Positions 1 through 13,270 of a DNA stretch of 64,000 nt are shown piece after piece. Both the position numbers and the translations under genes were made by a program. The notes under the pieces are model-generated. The model was not told where the DNA came from, did no database searches, and worked only from the letters and a program-made list of their open reading frames with translations. Location: contig OU015523.1 of assembly GCA_907165065.1 (NCBI GenBank), positions 23,463,834 to 23,527,833 of the forward strand, in the 5' to 3' direction. Origin of the DNA: Caprimulgus europaeus (taxonomy: Eukaryota > Chordata > Aves > Caprimulgiformes > Caprimulgidae). Positions within the stretch are counted from its first letter, which is position 1; each line of letters starts with the position of its first letter.

Positions 1-343
1 CTCTGGCTCTCTCTCTTCCAGGATTGCAGTTTTTGTTTGGGATTATCACTCCTCTGGCATAGTTATCTGGAAACGGGCCAGGTTTGGTCAGCAGGTGGTG
101 AGCAACTGCATTGTGTATCACTCATCTACATATTTTAATACTACTATTATTATAATTATTATTTTAATATGATTATTATTATAAGTTTTATTTTATTTCA
201 ATTATTAAATTGTTCTTATCTCAACCTATGAGTCTACTTACCCTTGCCCCCCAGTTCTCTTCCCTATCCCTTGGGGGCAGAGGGAGCGTGTGAACGGCTG
301 TGTTTGGCTCCTAGCCAAGTGCTAGCCAAGTGAAACCACCACA
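1..343 (+). mobile_element. 3' part of an avian ERV LTR (left-truncated by the window)
   Basis: The stretch has the layout of a common avian ERVK-type LTR 3' half: a short unique lead-in, a run of ATT/TTA triplet-rich sequence (130-200), an ATTAAA polyadenylation signal at 204-209, a segment reading TTCTTATCTCAACC, a purine-rich GGGGGCAGAGGGAG block, and a terminus near 343 resembling the usual AAACCACRACA end. The window starts inside the element, so solo LTR and 3' LTR cannot be told apart, and no target duplication can be tested. Confidence 0.65.
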
Positions 344-344
344 C

Positions 345-784
345 TCCCACACCCTCAACTATAACCCAGGGCAGGTAGGAGCTTTCCTGATGCTAGAGAC
401 TTCCAGCTTCTGCTGCCAGGGTATCCGAACTTTGCAGTCCCATAACTACGAAGTGTTATACCCTCCATGGGTACACTTAAGTGTTGAGGCTCACCTCACA
501 CCTCCATGCCACCTCTGGTGCTGTGCAGGATGTTGTCCTACTCTTGTAGCCTTTCCACCTGGGGATGCCAGCACCACCTCTTGCAGGCAAGGGCGCATCT
601 CCCCCAGGCCCAGTGGGAGGCCACCGCTGTCCCCACAGCCCCAGCCCTGTTGAGTTGCATCCTTTCTCAGAGCCAGGTTTAGCCAAGTCCTCTGACACAT
701 CAGGTAGCCAGGCAACAGGTGCTGGGGGCTGTGTCTAGCAGGACCTCACGACCACTGCAGCACATGGGGACATGGGGACACACT
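345..784. other. unassigned sequence between LTR and CR1
   Basis: Moderately GC-rich DNA with open frames on both strands but no recognisable product. The stretch near 760-780 repeats ACATGGGG twice. It could be an old repeat or the continuation of one of its neighbours; nothing decides this. Confidence 0.3.
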
Positions 785-1566
785 GGACAGTTGGGCAGAA
801 AGGAACCTGATGAGGTTCAACAAGAGCAAGTGCAGAGTCCTTCATCTGGGGAGGAATAACCACATGCTCCAGTACAGGTTAGGGACTGACCTGCTGGAAA
901 GGAGCTATGTGGAAAAGGACCTGGGTGTGCTGGTGGACAGCAGGCTGGCCATGAGCCAGCAGTGTGCCCTTGTGGCCAGGAAGACCAACAGTATCCTGGG
1001 TTGCATTAAAAAGAGCATGGCCAGCAAATCAAGGGAGGTTCTCATCTCCCTCTTCTTTCCCCTGGTGAGGCGTCCAGTTCTGGCCTCCCCAGTTCAAGAG
1101 GGACAGGGATCTTCGGGATAGAGTCCAGGGGAGGGCCACAAAGATGATTAGGGGCCTGGAGCATCTGCCTTACGAGGAGAGGCTGAGAGACTTGGGACTC
1201 TTCAGCCTGGAGAAGTCTGAGATGGGATCTTATCAATGTCTACAAATATCTGAAATGTGGGGGCCAAATGGATGGGGCCAAGCTCTTTTTGGTGGTGCCC
1301 AGTGACAGAACAAGGGGCAATGGGCAAAAACTAGAACACTGGAAGTTCCATACAAACTTAAGGAAAAACTTCTTTACTGTGAGGGTGACAGAGCACTGGA
1401 ATAGGCTGCCCAGAGAGGTTGTGGAGTCTCCATCTCTGGAGATGTTTAAAACCCACCTGGACGCTTTCCCGTGCAACCTGTTGTAGGGAACCTGCTTTGG
1501 CAGTGGGGTTGGACTAGATGATCTCCTGAGGTCCCTTCCAACCCCTACGATTCTGTGATTCTGTGA
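785..1566 (+). mobile_element. CR1 LINE, 5'-truncated 3' end
   Basis: The sequence corresponds to the C-terminal part of CR1 ORF2. Translated pieces read [16 protein letters not shown], then [32 protein letters not shown], then [18 protein letters not shown], with frame breaks between them. A short 3' UTR follows (GGACTAGATGATCTCC type) and it ends in two GATTCTGTG units at 1,549-1,566. This tail and the short length are typical of CR1 target-primed insertion with 5' truncation. The frame is lost around 1,060-1,130 and 1,210-1,240, so it is inactive. It is the same type as the inner CR1 at 32,398-33,182. Confidence 0.93.
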
Positions 1567-4139
1567 CACTGCCCTCCATAGAACTTCCTCCTCTTTTCTG
1601 TGCCCCCTCTGATGTTCCTTGCTCCACAAACTGATGTGTCTTTTGTCCATCTCTGTTAGCAATACAATGCATATTAAAGAACTGTATCATTTGCTTGGTT
1701 GCAGTATAAAAAGTGACTTCAGGTGTTAGCTCTCACACAAAAACTAAAAAAGTCAATAGTTTACTTCTTCATACTAGTTCAAGCTACCTTGTATTCTAAA
1801 AGTCTTAGTCATGATGTTATAAAGCTCCAGCAATGTGGTTTCATTGCTACTTTTTGCTACATTTTCATTCCAGTTGTCTATTCGCATGTTTTATTAGAAA
1901 CAATTCAAAAGCAGTAGCAGAGACAGGTCAGGACCTGGTATTTTTTCTACAGCAATGTAACGACAGAAAAGGTTTCTGAGGTTCTCTTATTCAAGTAGAA
2001 AATAAACCAAAACTCAAAGTAAAACAAAATCAGGACTAACTCCCAAACAGAATTATATATATATAAACTATTTACAAATATTTCTGGAAGAAAAACAAAC
2101 ATACAACCCTTCCCCCCCCCAAAAAAAACCTAAAGCCAAATCATTCAAGCCTGCCAAAATTATGTTTAATTTCCAAAACAGAATGCCTGAAAAGAATCCA
2201 TACTATTCCCCTTTCATACAACAGTGGTTGAATCTTATGAAATACGGCAGTATACTTTTACAACTATGTAATATTTGCAAAATGCAAACAATCTTCTCAG
2301 GGAAAAATCTACAAAGCCAATGTATTGTAGATAAGGAGAAAATTCTTTAAATAGATTACCCACCCTTTAATTTCTTCATTCCACCTACATAAATAAGTAT
2401 AAGGTTGACATAATCACTTATTATCATAGATCAAGAAAATGCCTACTTTCTATCTTTGTAAGATACCAGAAACCTGCAATAATGGTCAGCTTATTGTCTT
2501 GACTTAGTAAAATGTCCATAATGTTTTAGTTATAATAATACAGTCTTTATTCTAAAAGTTGCATTACTAACCTGCTAATTTCCCATAAAATAAGGTGACA
2601 GGTCTTTGTCCTGAAAAAATTAGCTTTATATAACAATTTATTTTATTATTTAGATCTCAGTCCTCATTTGATCTTTTGATCATGCATGAAATTAATTTGT
2701 CCTCATAACTAGAAAAAGTATGATACACAAACCACCATGAACCTCAAAGAAGGTGATTGGTTTTTTTCCAAAAATTTGTATTTTAAATTTTATGTCAGCC
2801 GATATTTCTTCATTTTTCTCGGTGAACTAAATTTTAATTATGTTTTCTGACTAGCCCTGGGGAAAAAAGAAAAAAAAAAAAATCATTTTAATTGCATTTA
2901 AGTTGGTTTACTACTGAGGCTATTATAAGTATAATTGCACTCCTCTGCAAGAAGTTTCTAATTCTTGTCTTCTGCTGCTGTTTATTTTGCTCCCTCTTTT
3001 ATGTTTTGTGACTAAATAGAATATCCTTCTCTTCCCAGGCATAGTGAAAAGAGCAGGACCCAATAATGATGTCTGCAGTATTGCACTTGTCACATATATC
3101 CATTTCTGCCTGTTTCTTCTCCCTCATGCTATTTGTCTTTATTCCTCAAGATAGCTCTTTATCCTTACCAACTGCATAGATCTCTTGTAATACCCAATGA
3201 CCTTGCTGAAAGTCATCTTTGGGTGGTCACAAAGTTTCTTTCAAGGCTGTACATTCTGTCCAAAACTTCCCTGACAAATCCTGTGTATTATTTGCTTATA
3301 TATAACTTATGTTCGTCACCACCTTTTTTGTAAAATCACCCTGATAATCCTTAAACAATGTTGTCATTACTTCTTCTCTGTGCTTTATCTTTACTCATCA
3401 TTAACTTGCTTTATTTAACTCCAGACTTGCATAGTTTTTTAATTGTTTTTAATCATTACTTCTGATTGGGAAGGCTCCCAACACCTTACTTTTTGGATTT
3501 TCCCCCCTGTTTTATAATGGGTCCTATTGATTTTAGTGTCTTTCTTAGATATGTTTCTTTTTCCAAATTGTAATTTTTTCTCATTTAATGCCTGTCAGTT
3601 TTTTCTTCAGCTTTTTTTCCTCCTTTGAGGATGCTGCAGCAACAGGCTCATGTCAATAGCCTGTGGTGACAGACACCTCTACCAATAAATTAACACTACT
3701 GTGTCTTAAAGAGTTACCTACTCCCAAAGACTCCCTTTCTCCTTAATATTTAAGCAGTATTATTATTTCATTCTTTGCTTCACATTTTTTTAAAATTGTT
3801 TTTCCATTCCTTTGGCCTCCAATCTTTTCTGTGCTTGATGTGTTTTATGTTTCACACTTCATACTTTTTATATTATAAAAATACCCCTGCACATCAGTAA
3901 TATCTTACATATGAAGACCTATATGCTTTATAATAACTAATGAATTAAGCTCTCAGTACATTCTAAGAAGTAATGTCTATTATTTCCATATTAGTAAAAG
4001 GAAACAGAGGCACTGGAGCAAACCAATCGACTTACTGGAGGTAAATACTAAGTCTCAATCAAGCTGTAAGAAATGTAATCATATTTCCTTAGTTTTTGCT
4101 GTGGGGTTAGTGGTTTATTTGTTGTGAGTTTTTTAGTGT
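1567..4139. other. AT-rich intergenic DNA
   Basis: No gene, RNA or recognisable repeat is seen. It contains homopolymer runs (C then A at 2,112-2,128; A at 2,869-2,882) and short chance ORFs without homology. Confidence 0.6.
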
Positions 4140-4144
4140 TCTGT

Positions 4145-5291
4145 TGTGGTGGGTTGACCCTAGCTAGAGGCCAGATGCCCACCAAAGCCCACTCTATCAC
4201 TCCCCCTCCTCAAATGGGCAGGGGGAGAAAAATATAATGAAAAGCTTGTAGGGGAGATAAGGATGGAGAGAGATCACTCATGAATTACTGGCACAGGCAA
4301 AACAGACTCGACTTGGGGGAAAAACCAAATTTACTTTATTACCAATCAAAATCAGAGGAGAATGAGAAGTAAAACCAAATCTTAAAACACCTCCCCCACC
4401 CCTCCCTTCTTCCTGGGCTTAATTTCTTTCCCGATTTTCCACCTCCTCCCCCCAGTGGCACAGGGGAACAGGGAATGGGGTTGGGGTCAGTTCATCACAC
4501 GTTGTTTCTGCCGCTTCTTCTTCCTCAGGGGGAGGACTCCTTCTCCCGCACCAGCGTGGGGTCCCTCTCACGGGAGACAGTCCTCCACAAACTTCTCCAA
4601 CGTGAGTCCTTCCCATGACAGACAGTTCTTCACAAACTACTTTAGCATGGGTCCATTCCATGGTGTGCAGTCCTTCAGGAAGGGACTGCTCCAGCGCGGG
4701 TCCCTCACGGGGTCACAAGTCCTGCCAGCAAACCTGCTCTGGCGTGGGCTCCTCTCTCCACGGGCTACAGGTCCTGACAGGAACCTGCTCCAGCATGGGC
4801 TTCCCACGGGGTCACAGCCTCCTTCAGGCATCCATCTGCTCTGGCATAGGGTCCTCCATGGGCTACAGGTGGTCATCTGCTCCACCATGGACCTCCATGG
4901 GCTGCAGGGGGACAGCCTGCCTCACCATGGTCTTCACCACAGGCTGCAGGGGAATCTCTGCTCCGGCGCCTGAAGCACCTCCTCCCCCTCCTTCTTCACT
5001 GACCTTGGTGTCTGTGGAGTTGTTTTCTCTTGCATCTTCTCACTCCTCCCTCTAGCTGCAAAGTGTGCAGCTTTTTTCCCCCCTCTCTTCTCTTTTTTTC
5101 TTAATTATGTTATCACAGAAGTGTTACTGATTGGCTTGGCCTTGGCCAGCGGCGGGTCTGTTCTTGTAGCCGGCTGGCATTGGCTGTGTCGGGTTGGACA
5201 TGGGGGAAGCTTCTGGCAGCTTCTCTCACAGAAGTCACCCCCATGTCATCTCCCTCCCACTTCCAAAACCTTGCCATGCAAACCCAATACA
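4145..5291 (-). mobile_element. complete solo LTR, avian ERVL-type, antisense orientation
   Basis: The element runs from TGTGGTGGGTTGACCC to CAAACCCAATACA on the plus strand and is flanked on both sides by TCTGT (4,140-4,144 and 5,292-5,296), a 5-bp target duplication. The promoter and polyadenylation features point to the minus strand: the minus-strand AATAAA lies at 4,335-4,340, and the promoter-like AT-rich segment is near 5,095-5,115. No internal gag, pol or env sequence adjoins it, so it is a solo LTR left by recombination. It closely resembles an LTR family I recognise as abundant in many neoavian genomes. Its centre (about 4,540-4,970) is an imperfect array of 40-50 bp units, which explains the long ORFs in several frames; I do not treat these as genes. 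Confidence 0.92.
4540..4970 (-). repeat. imperfect tandem array inside the LTR
   Basis: About ten units can be followed, each opening with a variant of CTGCTCCAGCRTGGG (near 4,543, 4,591, 4,638, 4,687, 4,735, 4,786, 4,837, 4,877, 4,917, 4,957) followed by a CCACGGGSTRCAG-like segment. Spacing falls from about 47-51 bases in the first seven units to about 40 in the last ones. Stops are rare in several frames, giving open stretches of 80 to 170 codons. Confidence 0.75.
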
Positions 5292-5296
5292 TCTGT

Positions 5297-8200
5297 TTAT
5301 CACAATATGCTTCTCTCAGAAATAAAGTATTTCTATAATTATTATTTCCTGTTCATTCACCAATAGTAGTCACTATGATTACTGTATGGTTTGCCATTTA
5401 ACTTTGCAAATCTGTAAGAAAAGAAAGAGAACAGTATTTTAAAAGCTCTTTCAAGCTCTTTATGTTGTGACCTTTGTCATATTCAGCATAACAGTGCCTT
5501 TCAAGATAATCTTCTGAGTATATATTGTGTTCATAAGTATTTTCATATTTTCAAAACCAAAATCTGTACAAATTGATATGGTATTCCTTTCTGTGCATGT
5601 ATGTGTTACATTTGAATTTTTAATTATATGATGACAAATATATTTTAAGGTTGTAATGTAGGCATATGCAACATCAGTTTTTGTACTGCTAGTTATCCCT
5701 TAAATTGCTTGGTTTGATGATGTCTCTAAAATATCTCTGAGTAGAGACCATCTTACTAAAACATTAATAGAATTGAATGCCCTTTACACTAACATATATG
5801 TTCTAACCTTGCAGTAATATACAGTTTTTGGTTTCAACTTTTTTAAAAATTGCTGTGTTCAATGTTGTGTAATGCTATTTGTGCTTCTTATGCTATGTCT
5901 TATAGCAAATTTTCATCGCTACTCTCCTCTCTTTATTGTCAGATATTGAGCAATGGAGATTTTACCCAATATGTAGGGTTTTTTTACACGATCCTTCCAA
6001 TCTCTGCATGCTTTCACAAATGCCAGTTCTACCCAATTACAAAATCTGATTCTATCTTCTGACAATCCAGTGATGTCTTTGGAGAGCCATACTTTCATGA
6101 TCTTAATGTAGTCAAAGCAAATGCTGTCATGGAGAGAGATCTGATTTTAGCAGCTCATCTAATTGAATATTCACGTTCTATTTTTAATTGAATAGCTGGA
6201 TTCAACTGAAGTAATATGGACTGACGTCTTCACTACATTATTATGGTAGCCTCACTGTAGCTCCTCAGCTGTAGATGTATGCAGAGGATGTGAACTGCAC
6301 CTAGATAATACATGTTAGTGGTGTATACTTGTGTAATGAAGGCTTAAACATGTGCAGACATATTAAAACTTAAATGTGAAGGCTGCAAAAAAAGGAGGAG
6401 AAACAGCAATTGCAGCATTTAGTCCTCATACTCCCATCTATACTAGCTTGCAGTATTCCCCTATGCTTGAAAGGCAAATTGTGATTAACAGTATCAGCTG
6501 TACAGACAGAGAAAAAATATAGTATCCTGTAGAAGAGAAAATGAATTATAAAAGACTAAATAATTTATTAATCTTTAAACATGTTCACTCTGAAAAAGTC
6601 AATACTTCTTCCAGATGCTGGAGTTGTCTTCTTGTCCTCTAAACTTATCAACAGCTTTCTTAAAGACAAAACCCAAGGAAGGTCTGTAATCTACAGCTAT
6701 GTTTTCGTGTGAGTATAGTTTATACGCGAAGGATAAATCTGTTTGTGACCTTTGCTGAAGTAGTTTAAGTTTAGTTTAAGAATAGTTTAAGTTACCTTAT
6801 TGTGCCTGAGTTTGTTTCTTGGGAAAGCATCAGATGTCACTGAATTCTCTGCCAGATCAGGGCAGACATTGCTCAAGGCCACTGATCTTGACTAGCTTTT
6901 CACACAGCACTCTTACTCTTGAATTATTATTTTTTTTGCAGTGCACATCTTTGAGGATAGCTATTTACACTGGTTAGAGTCAATTAGTATTAGAGGCACT
7001 GTAAACTGGTGATGTGATTGGCTGCTTAGTATCATATTCTTCCTGTCCAGTTGCTTTGCACCAGTGTCTCCCCTGCTATGTTTACCTTTTGTGAGTTAAA
7101 GAAAAAAAAAGATAAAGAAGAAAAGCAATTTCTTTACATGAATCTTTAAGCAAAACTGTTCCTGAAAACCCTCTTACCTTTTAGTGAGAGTCTTCCTAAA
7201 AAATACTTGATTTGTGTTCTTCCATTTGAGATTTAGAAGGACAGTATGGCTGAAATACTTGAGTTAGATGACTGATTCTAAAGTCAACTATTACCTCCCT
7301 ATACCACTGGGAAAAAAAAAAATGCAGGAAGTTTTGGGCTAAGTAGAGGTGGAGAAGAAAGTTATCCTCAGTGTGGTTACTAAGGCAATACAAATTTCTG
7401 AAAATTTTGCAGGTGTGACTTGAACTTTAATGACAAACTGCCTAAAAATCTAAAGAAGTAATCATGATGTTCTTAGCACAGATGCACCTAGAGCTCTCCT
7501 AAAGGCTCTGCACTTTAGTCTATTATACTCCATTATGTATATTATATGGCCAAGTTAATTTACATTACTTTCTAAAATATAGGACTAATTATTGCTGAGG
7601 ATCAGGAGGAACAGTCTCCTTGTACCTGATTAGTAGCTGTGCTGAAGGATGGGCATAATTTTATTGCAGATTGTTTTCCAACTTGTAACTGGGCAAAGAA
7701 GTCTCTTCCCAATAAATCTACAAGAAATCACCTTATTACTTCCAGAATGCAGTCCATGTACAAACAGGAAGAAAGAGCACTGACATAAATACATCATTCC
7801 TTATATAGGTACATATGCATATATAAATATGCATTTATGTATCATTTTTAAACATACACCTGCACACACGGTCACATAAAATCACACAGAGGCACAAATA
7901 TATGTGCCTGTTTCTGCTACCTAAATAGATCAGTGCTGAACAGATACAGGATTGAAATGTAGCGGTAAGCTCTAGAGGAGTATTCTGTAAAGATAATTCT
8001 TTAATAATAGAGGGAATAGGCTAATACAGTTTGTTTTTACTTAATGTTGAAATTTGTTTTTTCCTGGTGTCTAATGATATATAATGATTGATATGCTACT
8101 TAAAATGAATCATTCTATCCTGTAACAGATAAACACAAAAACGTATCTAAACAAGTCTTGTCTTTTCTTCCTGTCACTATTCTACCCACTTTTTCTCAAA

Positions 8201-11200
8201 CCAACTTCAATTCAGATTTTTACAGCCAAAAAGAAATTAAAATGTGATCTTCATGGAGTGCAGTTGCTCTTTCAGTCAGCAAATACTTTGCTGCTTTTAA
8301 TATTTTCAGGCCTTTGGCAACCACCTGTTTTGTTGTTATGTTAAAGCCTAAGATAATTCTAAGAAATAAACATTCGGCACACAGTTCAGGGAATTCAACA
8401 GATCATTCCAGTAACTAATAATTGAGGCGTGCCCTTAAAACAGGGTGCAAAAATTATGTGTGACAGGAAACAATGTTGCACTGAATGATCAGGGTACATT
8501 CTTGAAAATGATCCCAGCAGTCACTGGTCCACTTTTCTTATTCAGATGTTTAAGACCAAACATTTTACAGTAACTTCTTCTTCTCCTTCTCACCCCCAGT
8601 AAACTGGTATTTGATTACATTTATTGCTTTATGTTTTATTAATCTCTTGGATTAGAGGAATATAGTAGAGTAGCAGAGTTCCTCACATGCTTGCTGGTAT
8701 GGATAGTTAACTTCAGTTACAGAACATGCAGTTCCTAATGAGTAGTCCAGATGCAAACAGAAGAATTTGGTTTTAATGGACTATTTTATGTTTTCTTCCT
8801 GTTTCTCTCATTTCAGAGAATATAAACTGTCCTTGCAAATACAGCCACAGTTTCTAGGCTGGAAGTTGGAAGCAAAAAGAACCTCTTTTCTTCTTTGTTA
8901 TAGGGTTCCTCAGCAGAAAGATAGTAAGGTACAAATAACAGCCCACCACGCACATACAGTATTCTCCCAAACCTGTTAATTGTGCAATTTTGTCAATTTT
9001 TTAAATTCTAAACTTCATCTTTTAATTTGAAATTAATTAATTAAGATTCTGGAAACTTAGATAAGCATGCATTTGCACAAATCTCAACATGTTAAAGGGC
9101 CATTTGCTGAGTCAGACATGAGCACTGAAAAATTTTGGATTGCTATATTCTCATGAATACTGCGTACTCTGTCCTTTTTGTTGCCTAAAACAAGACAAAG
9201 GATTCCAGCTGTTCCACAGGCCAATCAGTCAATTTTCAGCCAATGTGTGTTAAAAATTTTTTACAGGTCTAAGGCCTCTAATTAATATTGTTAATTGAAA
9301 TAAACAATTTTTAATTAATTTTTATGCCTGTTTTATTGAAGTCAATTTTATTAAGTAATTTTTTCAGTAAAGTTAATCCAATGTAAACCATTTACTTATA
9401 GGTTAATTTTTTCCCCCCTTTTATCATAAAAGCCTTTTTCTTCCTTTAGTGAATGAAAAATACCCTGGTTAAAACTTAGTTGCATTTTTAGAAAATCAGA
9501 CTCCTTTTGTATAGTTGAAAAAAGTAATTTCTTGTAATAGTAGATCTTCATATCACTGCAGAATTCATTCATAAATGTACCAACAATAGATCATAAAAAA
9601 GTATCTATCCTTACATGAGATACAAAGAAAATGATAGTTTTAGAATGACAGCAAGAATCAGAAACTTAGACATCAAAACAGAAATCAGGTTTAAGACTTA
9701 AAATTATGTGAAAATAATAAATAGAAACAGACTGGTAATAATATACTATTACCTTAAACATGTCAAGTTTGATCCAGTTTAAGCTACTGTCAAAGTAGCA
9801 TAATTTCTCAATAATTTCTCTTCGTGGATATGAATGTGGATGTGAATGCACTGAGGTCTTGTGAGCTTCTTTTTTCTTTGCTCTTCAGCAGATACAGTGC
9901 CCAGTGTCCTTCTGGTACAGTATATGAAATCAGACACACACTACAACAGACTGTCTGACCTAATGATATTCAAAATTGGGAAGACTGATCTGTAGTCTAG
10001 CTTTTCTTACCCCAGTCAAAGGGACAGAAGGTTGCAATTTCTTCTTTGATCAGAACTCTGGAGTGCTTGGTCATTCTTTTTTTCAGACTATTTCTTCTTC
10101 AGATACCCTTTAAGTAATCAACCTTACTTAACATAATGCTGTTTGGTTTAGATATGATTATTTTATCATTAAGTATACCTTTCATTTTTCATAGATCAAT
10201 TTAAAGATGTAGATACTTTCAGACTTACATACTTAAATATTTCTCTTGAAAGTATATTGTTCTTGCATTGTTTAATATTATGATGAAAGACAGTGTAAAT
10301 CATACCATGACACTAATCATATTTAGTAGAATAAAATGTGCAAATTCAGAATGAATAAAGAAAGTACTTTCAATTTCGTCAAACTCATTGCCATAAAGCT
10401 TTGCTAAAGATGGAAACTTAAAAAGAAATTTAAAATGAATTAATCTTTCATGTGAACAACAATGAAGAAGAAGTCTCTCTATAGCCTTCACAAGGTAAAG
10501 TAATTTAATTTTGAAATTATCCCTTTTTAAGCAGAAAAGGAAAGACTGCATGACTTTCAGATTTCCTTTGCAACATAATTGTTTTTTTGCTTCCATGATT
10601 TGCAATTGTATCCCAGGGAAATCATGACTCCACTGTCCAAGCTCGAAACAATCAAAAATATACAAAGTGAAAATTTCTGATGAACCAGATCTAGACTAGG
10701 GAACTCTGTACTCCAGGAATAAAACTTATAAAAAGGCTAACAGCAATTAGAATCAAATGCAAAATCAATTTCCTTGTTTAGTTGTTCAAGGGTACCTCTT
10801 TCCTACATGTAAACATACACATACATCAGCATGTACATCTGTTAGTCTTCAAGGGGAAGTGTATCTCTTTGCTCAGTTGAGGGTTTTCAAACACTAAAAT
10901 GGTATGTACTTATATTCTGTCATTTAAGAGTCATTTGCTTCTCAGAATATAACTAGTAGTACATGCAGGGGAAGTGAAATACTTGCTTGGTTTGACTTGT
11001 AGTCTCTTAAGTGAAAATATTGCAGCTGTTCTGAACATATATAAAAACTTAATTTTCCAGGGGCCTTGACTCTCTATTTACTTCCACATTTTTGTGAAAA
11101 TACTCTCTTTTCCAGACAAGTATTTTTTCTCCTTTGAATGCTTTGCGTGCATAGATCATAGAAAGGAGTGTTTAAGAAATTCTATCATTTTGGTATTTAA

Positions 11201-13270
11201 AGTGGTATAGCTATAAACATACAGATGTACGACTTTGCATGTAAACTGATTCGATAAAATGCTTTCAACATTAAAGGTAAAAAAAAAAAAAAAGTATCTG
11301 CTTGGATTTCTTCCTCTCTTCTTTTTTTCCTTTTTTTTTTTAAATGAAAAAATGTATAGATGAAAGGAAAATAAGTAGCTTACCAGTACGCAGAAAAAAA
11401 GGGATACATCATTTTACACAGGAGTCTCAGTAATGCATTATTGTAAACCTTCTGAGTCTTAAAGCCAAAGCCAAAGCAAAATCCCCAACATTTTCCCTCT
11501 CTTTTCCTTCAAAAGATTTATGTGGGTTGAGGAGCCCTCAGAGAATGACTGGTCTGTTGACTATCATAGAAAGGGTTATCTATGAAAAGGCACCCTCTCA
11601 GCTCTGCCAATCTTACTCACTGTGAATAGAAAAAAAAGTCTGAAATCACTTTGGATGCCACAGGAGGTTTTGCTTGATCACAGAATGAAAAATCCAGACC
11701 CATATTTCCAAATCACATTGAGACTGCAATTAAAACACAAAAATAATTTTGTTAAGCTGACTCCCAAGCAGAAATGTTGCAAGCAAGGACAATAAAATAA
11801 TCAGGAAAGGTTCAGTGCCATTATACGATATATTGCTGGCTGTCAGGCTTGTGATTTTTGAGACAGTTTAAATAAATGATGTAAGAAATAGAAAGTTTGG
11901 CTTCAAGTCATGTGCACTGTTAATGAGATTTTGGCAAATATAGTTGCAATATTTATTAAAATACCTTGACAAATGTTAATATTGTGGCCAATTAAGACTT
12001 CTAGAACTCTTTTTGTGTTTTCTTATACTACAGATCTACCACAAATGTGAACTGGAGCTGTGCCATGCATTGCCATGCCATCTTCTGTACGTGTTAGTTC
12101 AGTGAGCTGCCTGTCTGTTCTTGTTATGGAGAGCAAGCACATACTTTTTGTATCCTCAGACCATCAGAAAGTTTTTTAAAAGTGCATGCTCCAGTTCAGT
12201 AGCCATGTTAGTATTGTGCATGATAACTTGGGGCAGAAAAATATTTTGAGTACCCAGCTAATGTGAAAGTCTGGCCAAAACATGATCTGCAGAAGTATAA
12301 AAATAAAGACCAAACATGGACTGCACTCACAAATAACCAGGCAAATAAGGGTATCAAAGGATGCTAAGGAAACAAAATTATAATAAGGACTATTAAAGGA
12401 AAATACCATGAGAACAATTAAAAGCTCACCTAAAGTTCTCTAAAAAAAAAAATAAGAGAGAGAGAAAAAATGGAAGAATAATGCATAGAAATAATGGGAA
12501 TGGACTGAGATATGGACCTCAAGGGTCAAAACTGAGTGTATCATCTATTAGCCCTTATCAAAGAATCACCCTGAGAAAAGTTTTATTGTGCAGTAGCATG
12601 CAACATAGGATAAGCTGATTGCCTAAAAATGGTCAGAACCATTACTTTGATTAGATCCGTCTCATGAGAGCAAACAAAAACAATTGGATAGTGGTTCTGA
12701 TATCTCATAATTCTCCATAAGACTCTCGAGAATTATTTTATTACTGGTGCTACAGACAGCCTGAGTTATTAAGGGTAACTGTTTAATTTGCCTGAATCAA
12801 ACTGTCATTCCTTCTTCTTTACTATTTCTTTTTTTTTTAATAGTTGACAGTTTTCCTGGAGCTTATTAATAATTACTATTTTTAATTAAATTCATCACAT
12901 GTATAAATGCAACTCAAGAATTCATACTGATCATTATTTATGCCTGCTTGCAATTTCACAATAAGGATGCTATTAAGAAAAAAAAAGGGAATAAATGCTT
13001 ATATGTTGCTTGAGCTTAAACATTTTCAAGTGGAGATTTGTTGGCAATTAGCGTAAATGAAAAACTATGAACACTTCTAACACCCTCTTAACCACGAACA
13101 CCTCTTAACATCCTCTATGGCTGCTGTCTGTGGCATCACAGAAGTCACTCAGTAGGAGGAAAGGTTCCCGAGGCAACCAGGATGCTAAGGAGGAAAATAA
13201 GGAAATAAGGAAAATACTACAGAAAGATTAAAAAAATTATTTTGCTTGTAGCTTGGGTATCATATGATGG
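5297..13270. other. AT-rich intergenic DNA
   Basis: About 8 kb without a supported gene or clear interspersed repeat. It holds AGTTTAAG repeated three times at 6,763-6,793, ATATGCATAT palindromes near 7,805-7,840, and homopolymers near 7,310, 11,280 and 11,330. A 121-codon minus-strand ORF at 10,300-10,665 has no recognisable domain and is probably chance. Confidence 0.6.

Noticed and set aside
4455-5055. ORFs of 172 and 146 codons as genes
   Set aside because: They lie wholly within the solo LTR and follow its internal tandem units, which are poor in stops on several frames.
10300-10665. A 121-codon minus-strand ORF as a gene
   Set aside because: There is no family resemblance and no promoter, and composition matches the AT-rich surroundings.
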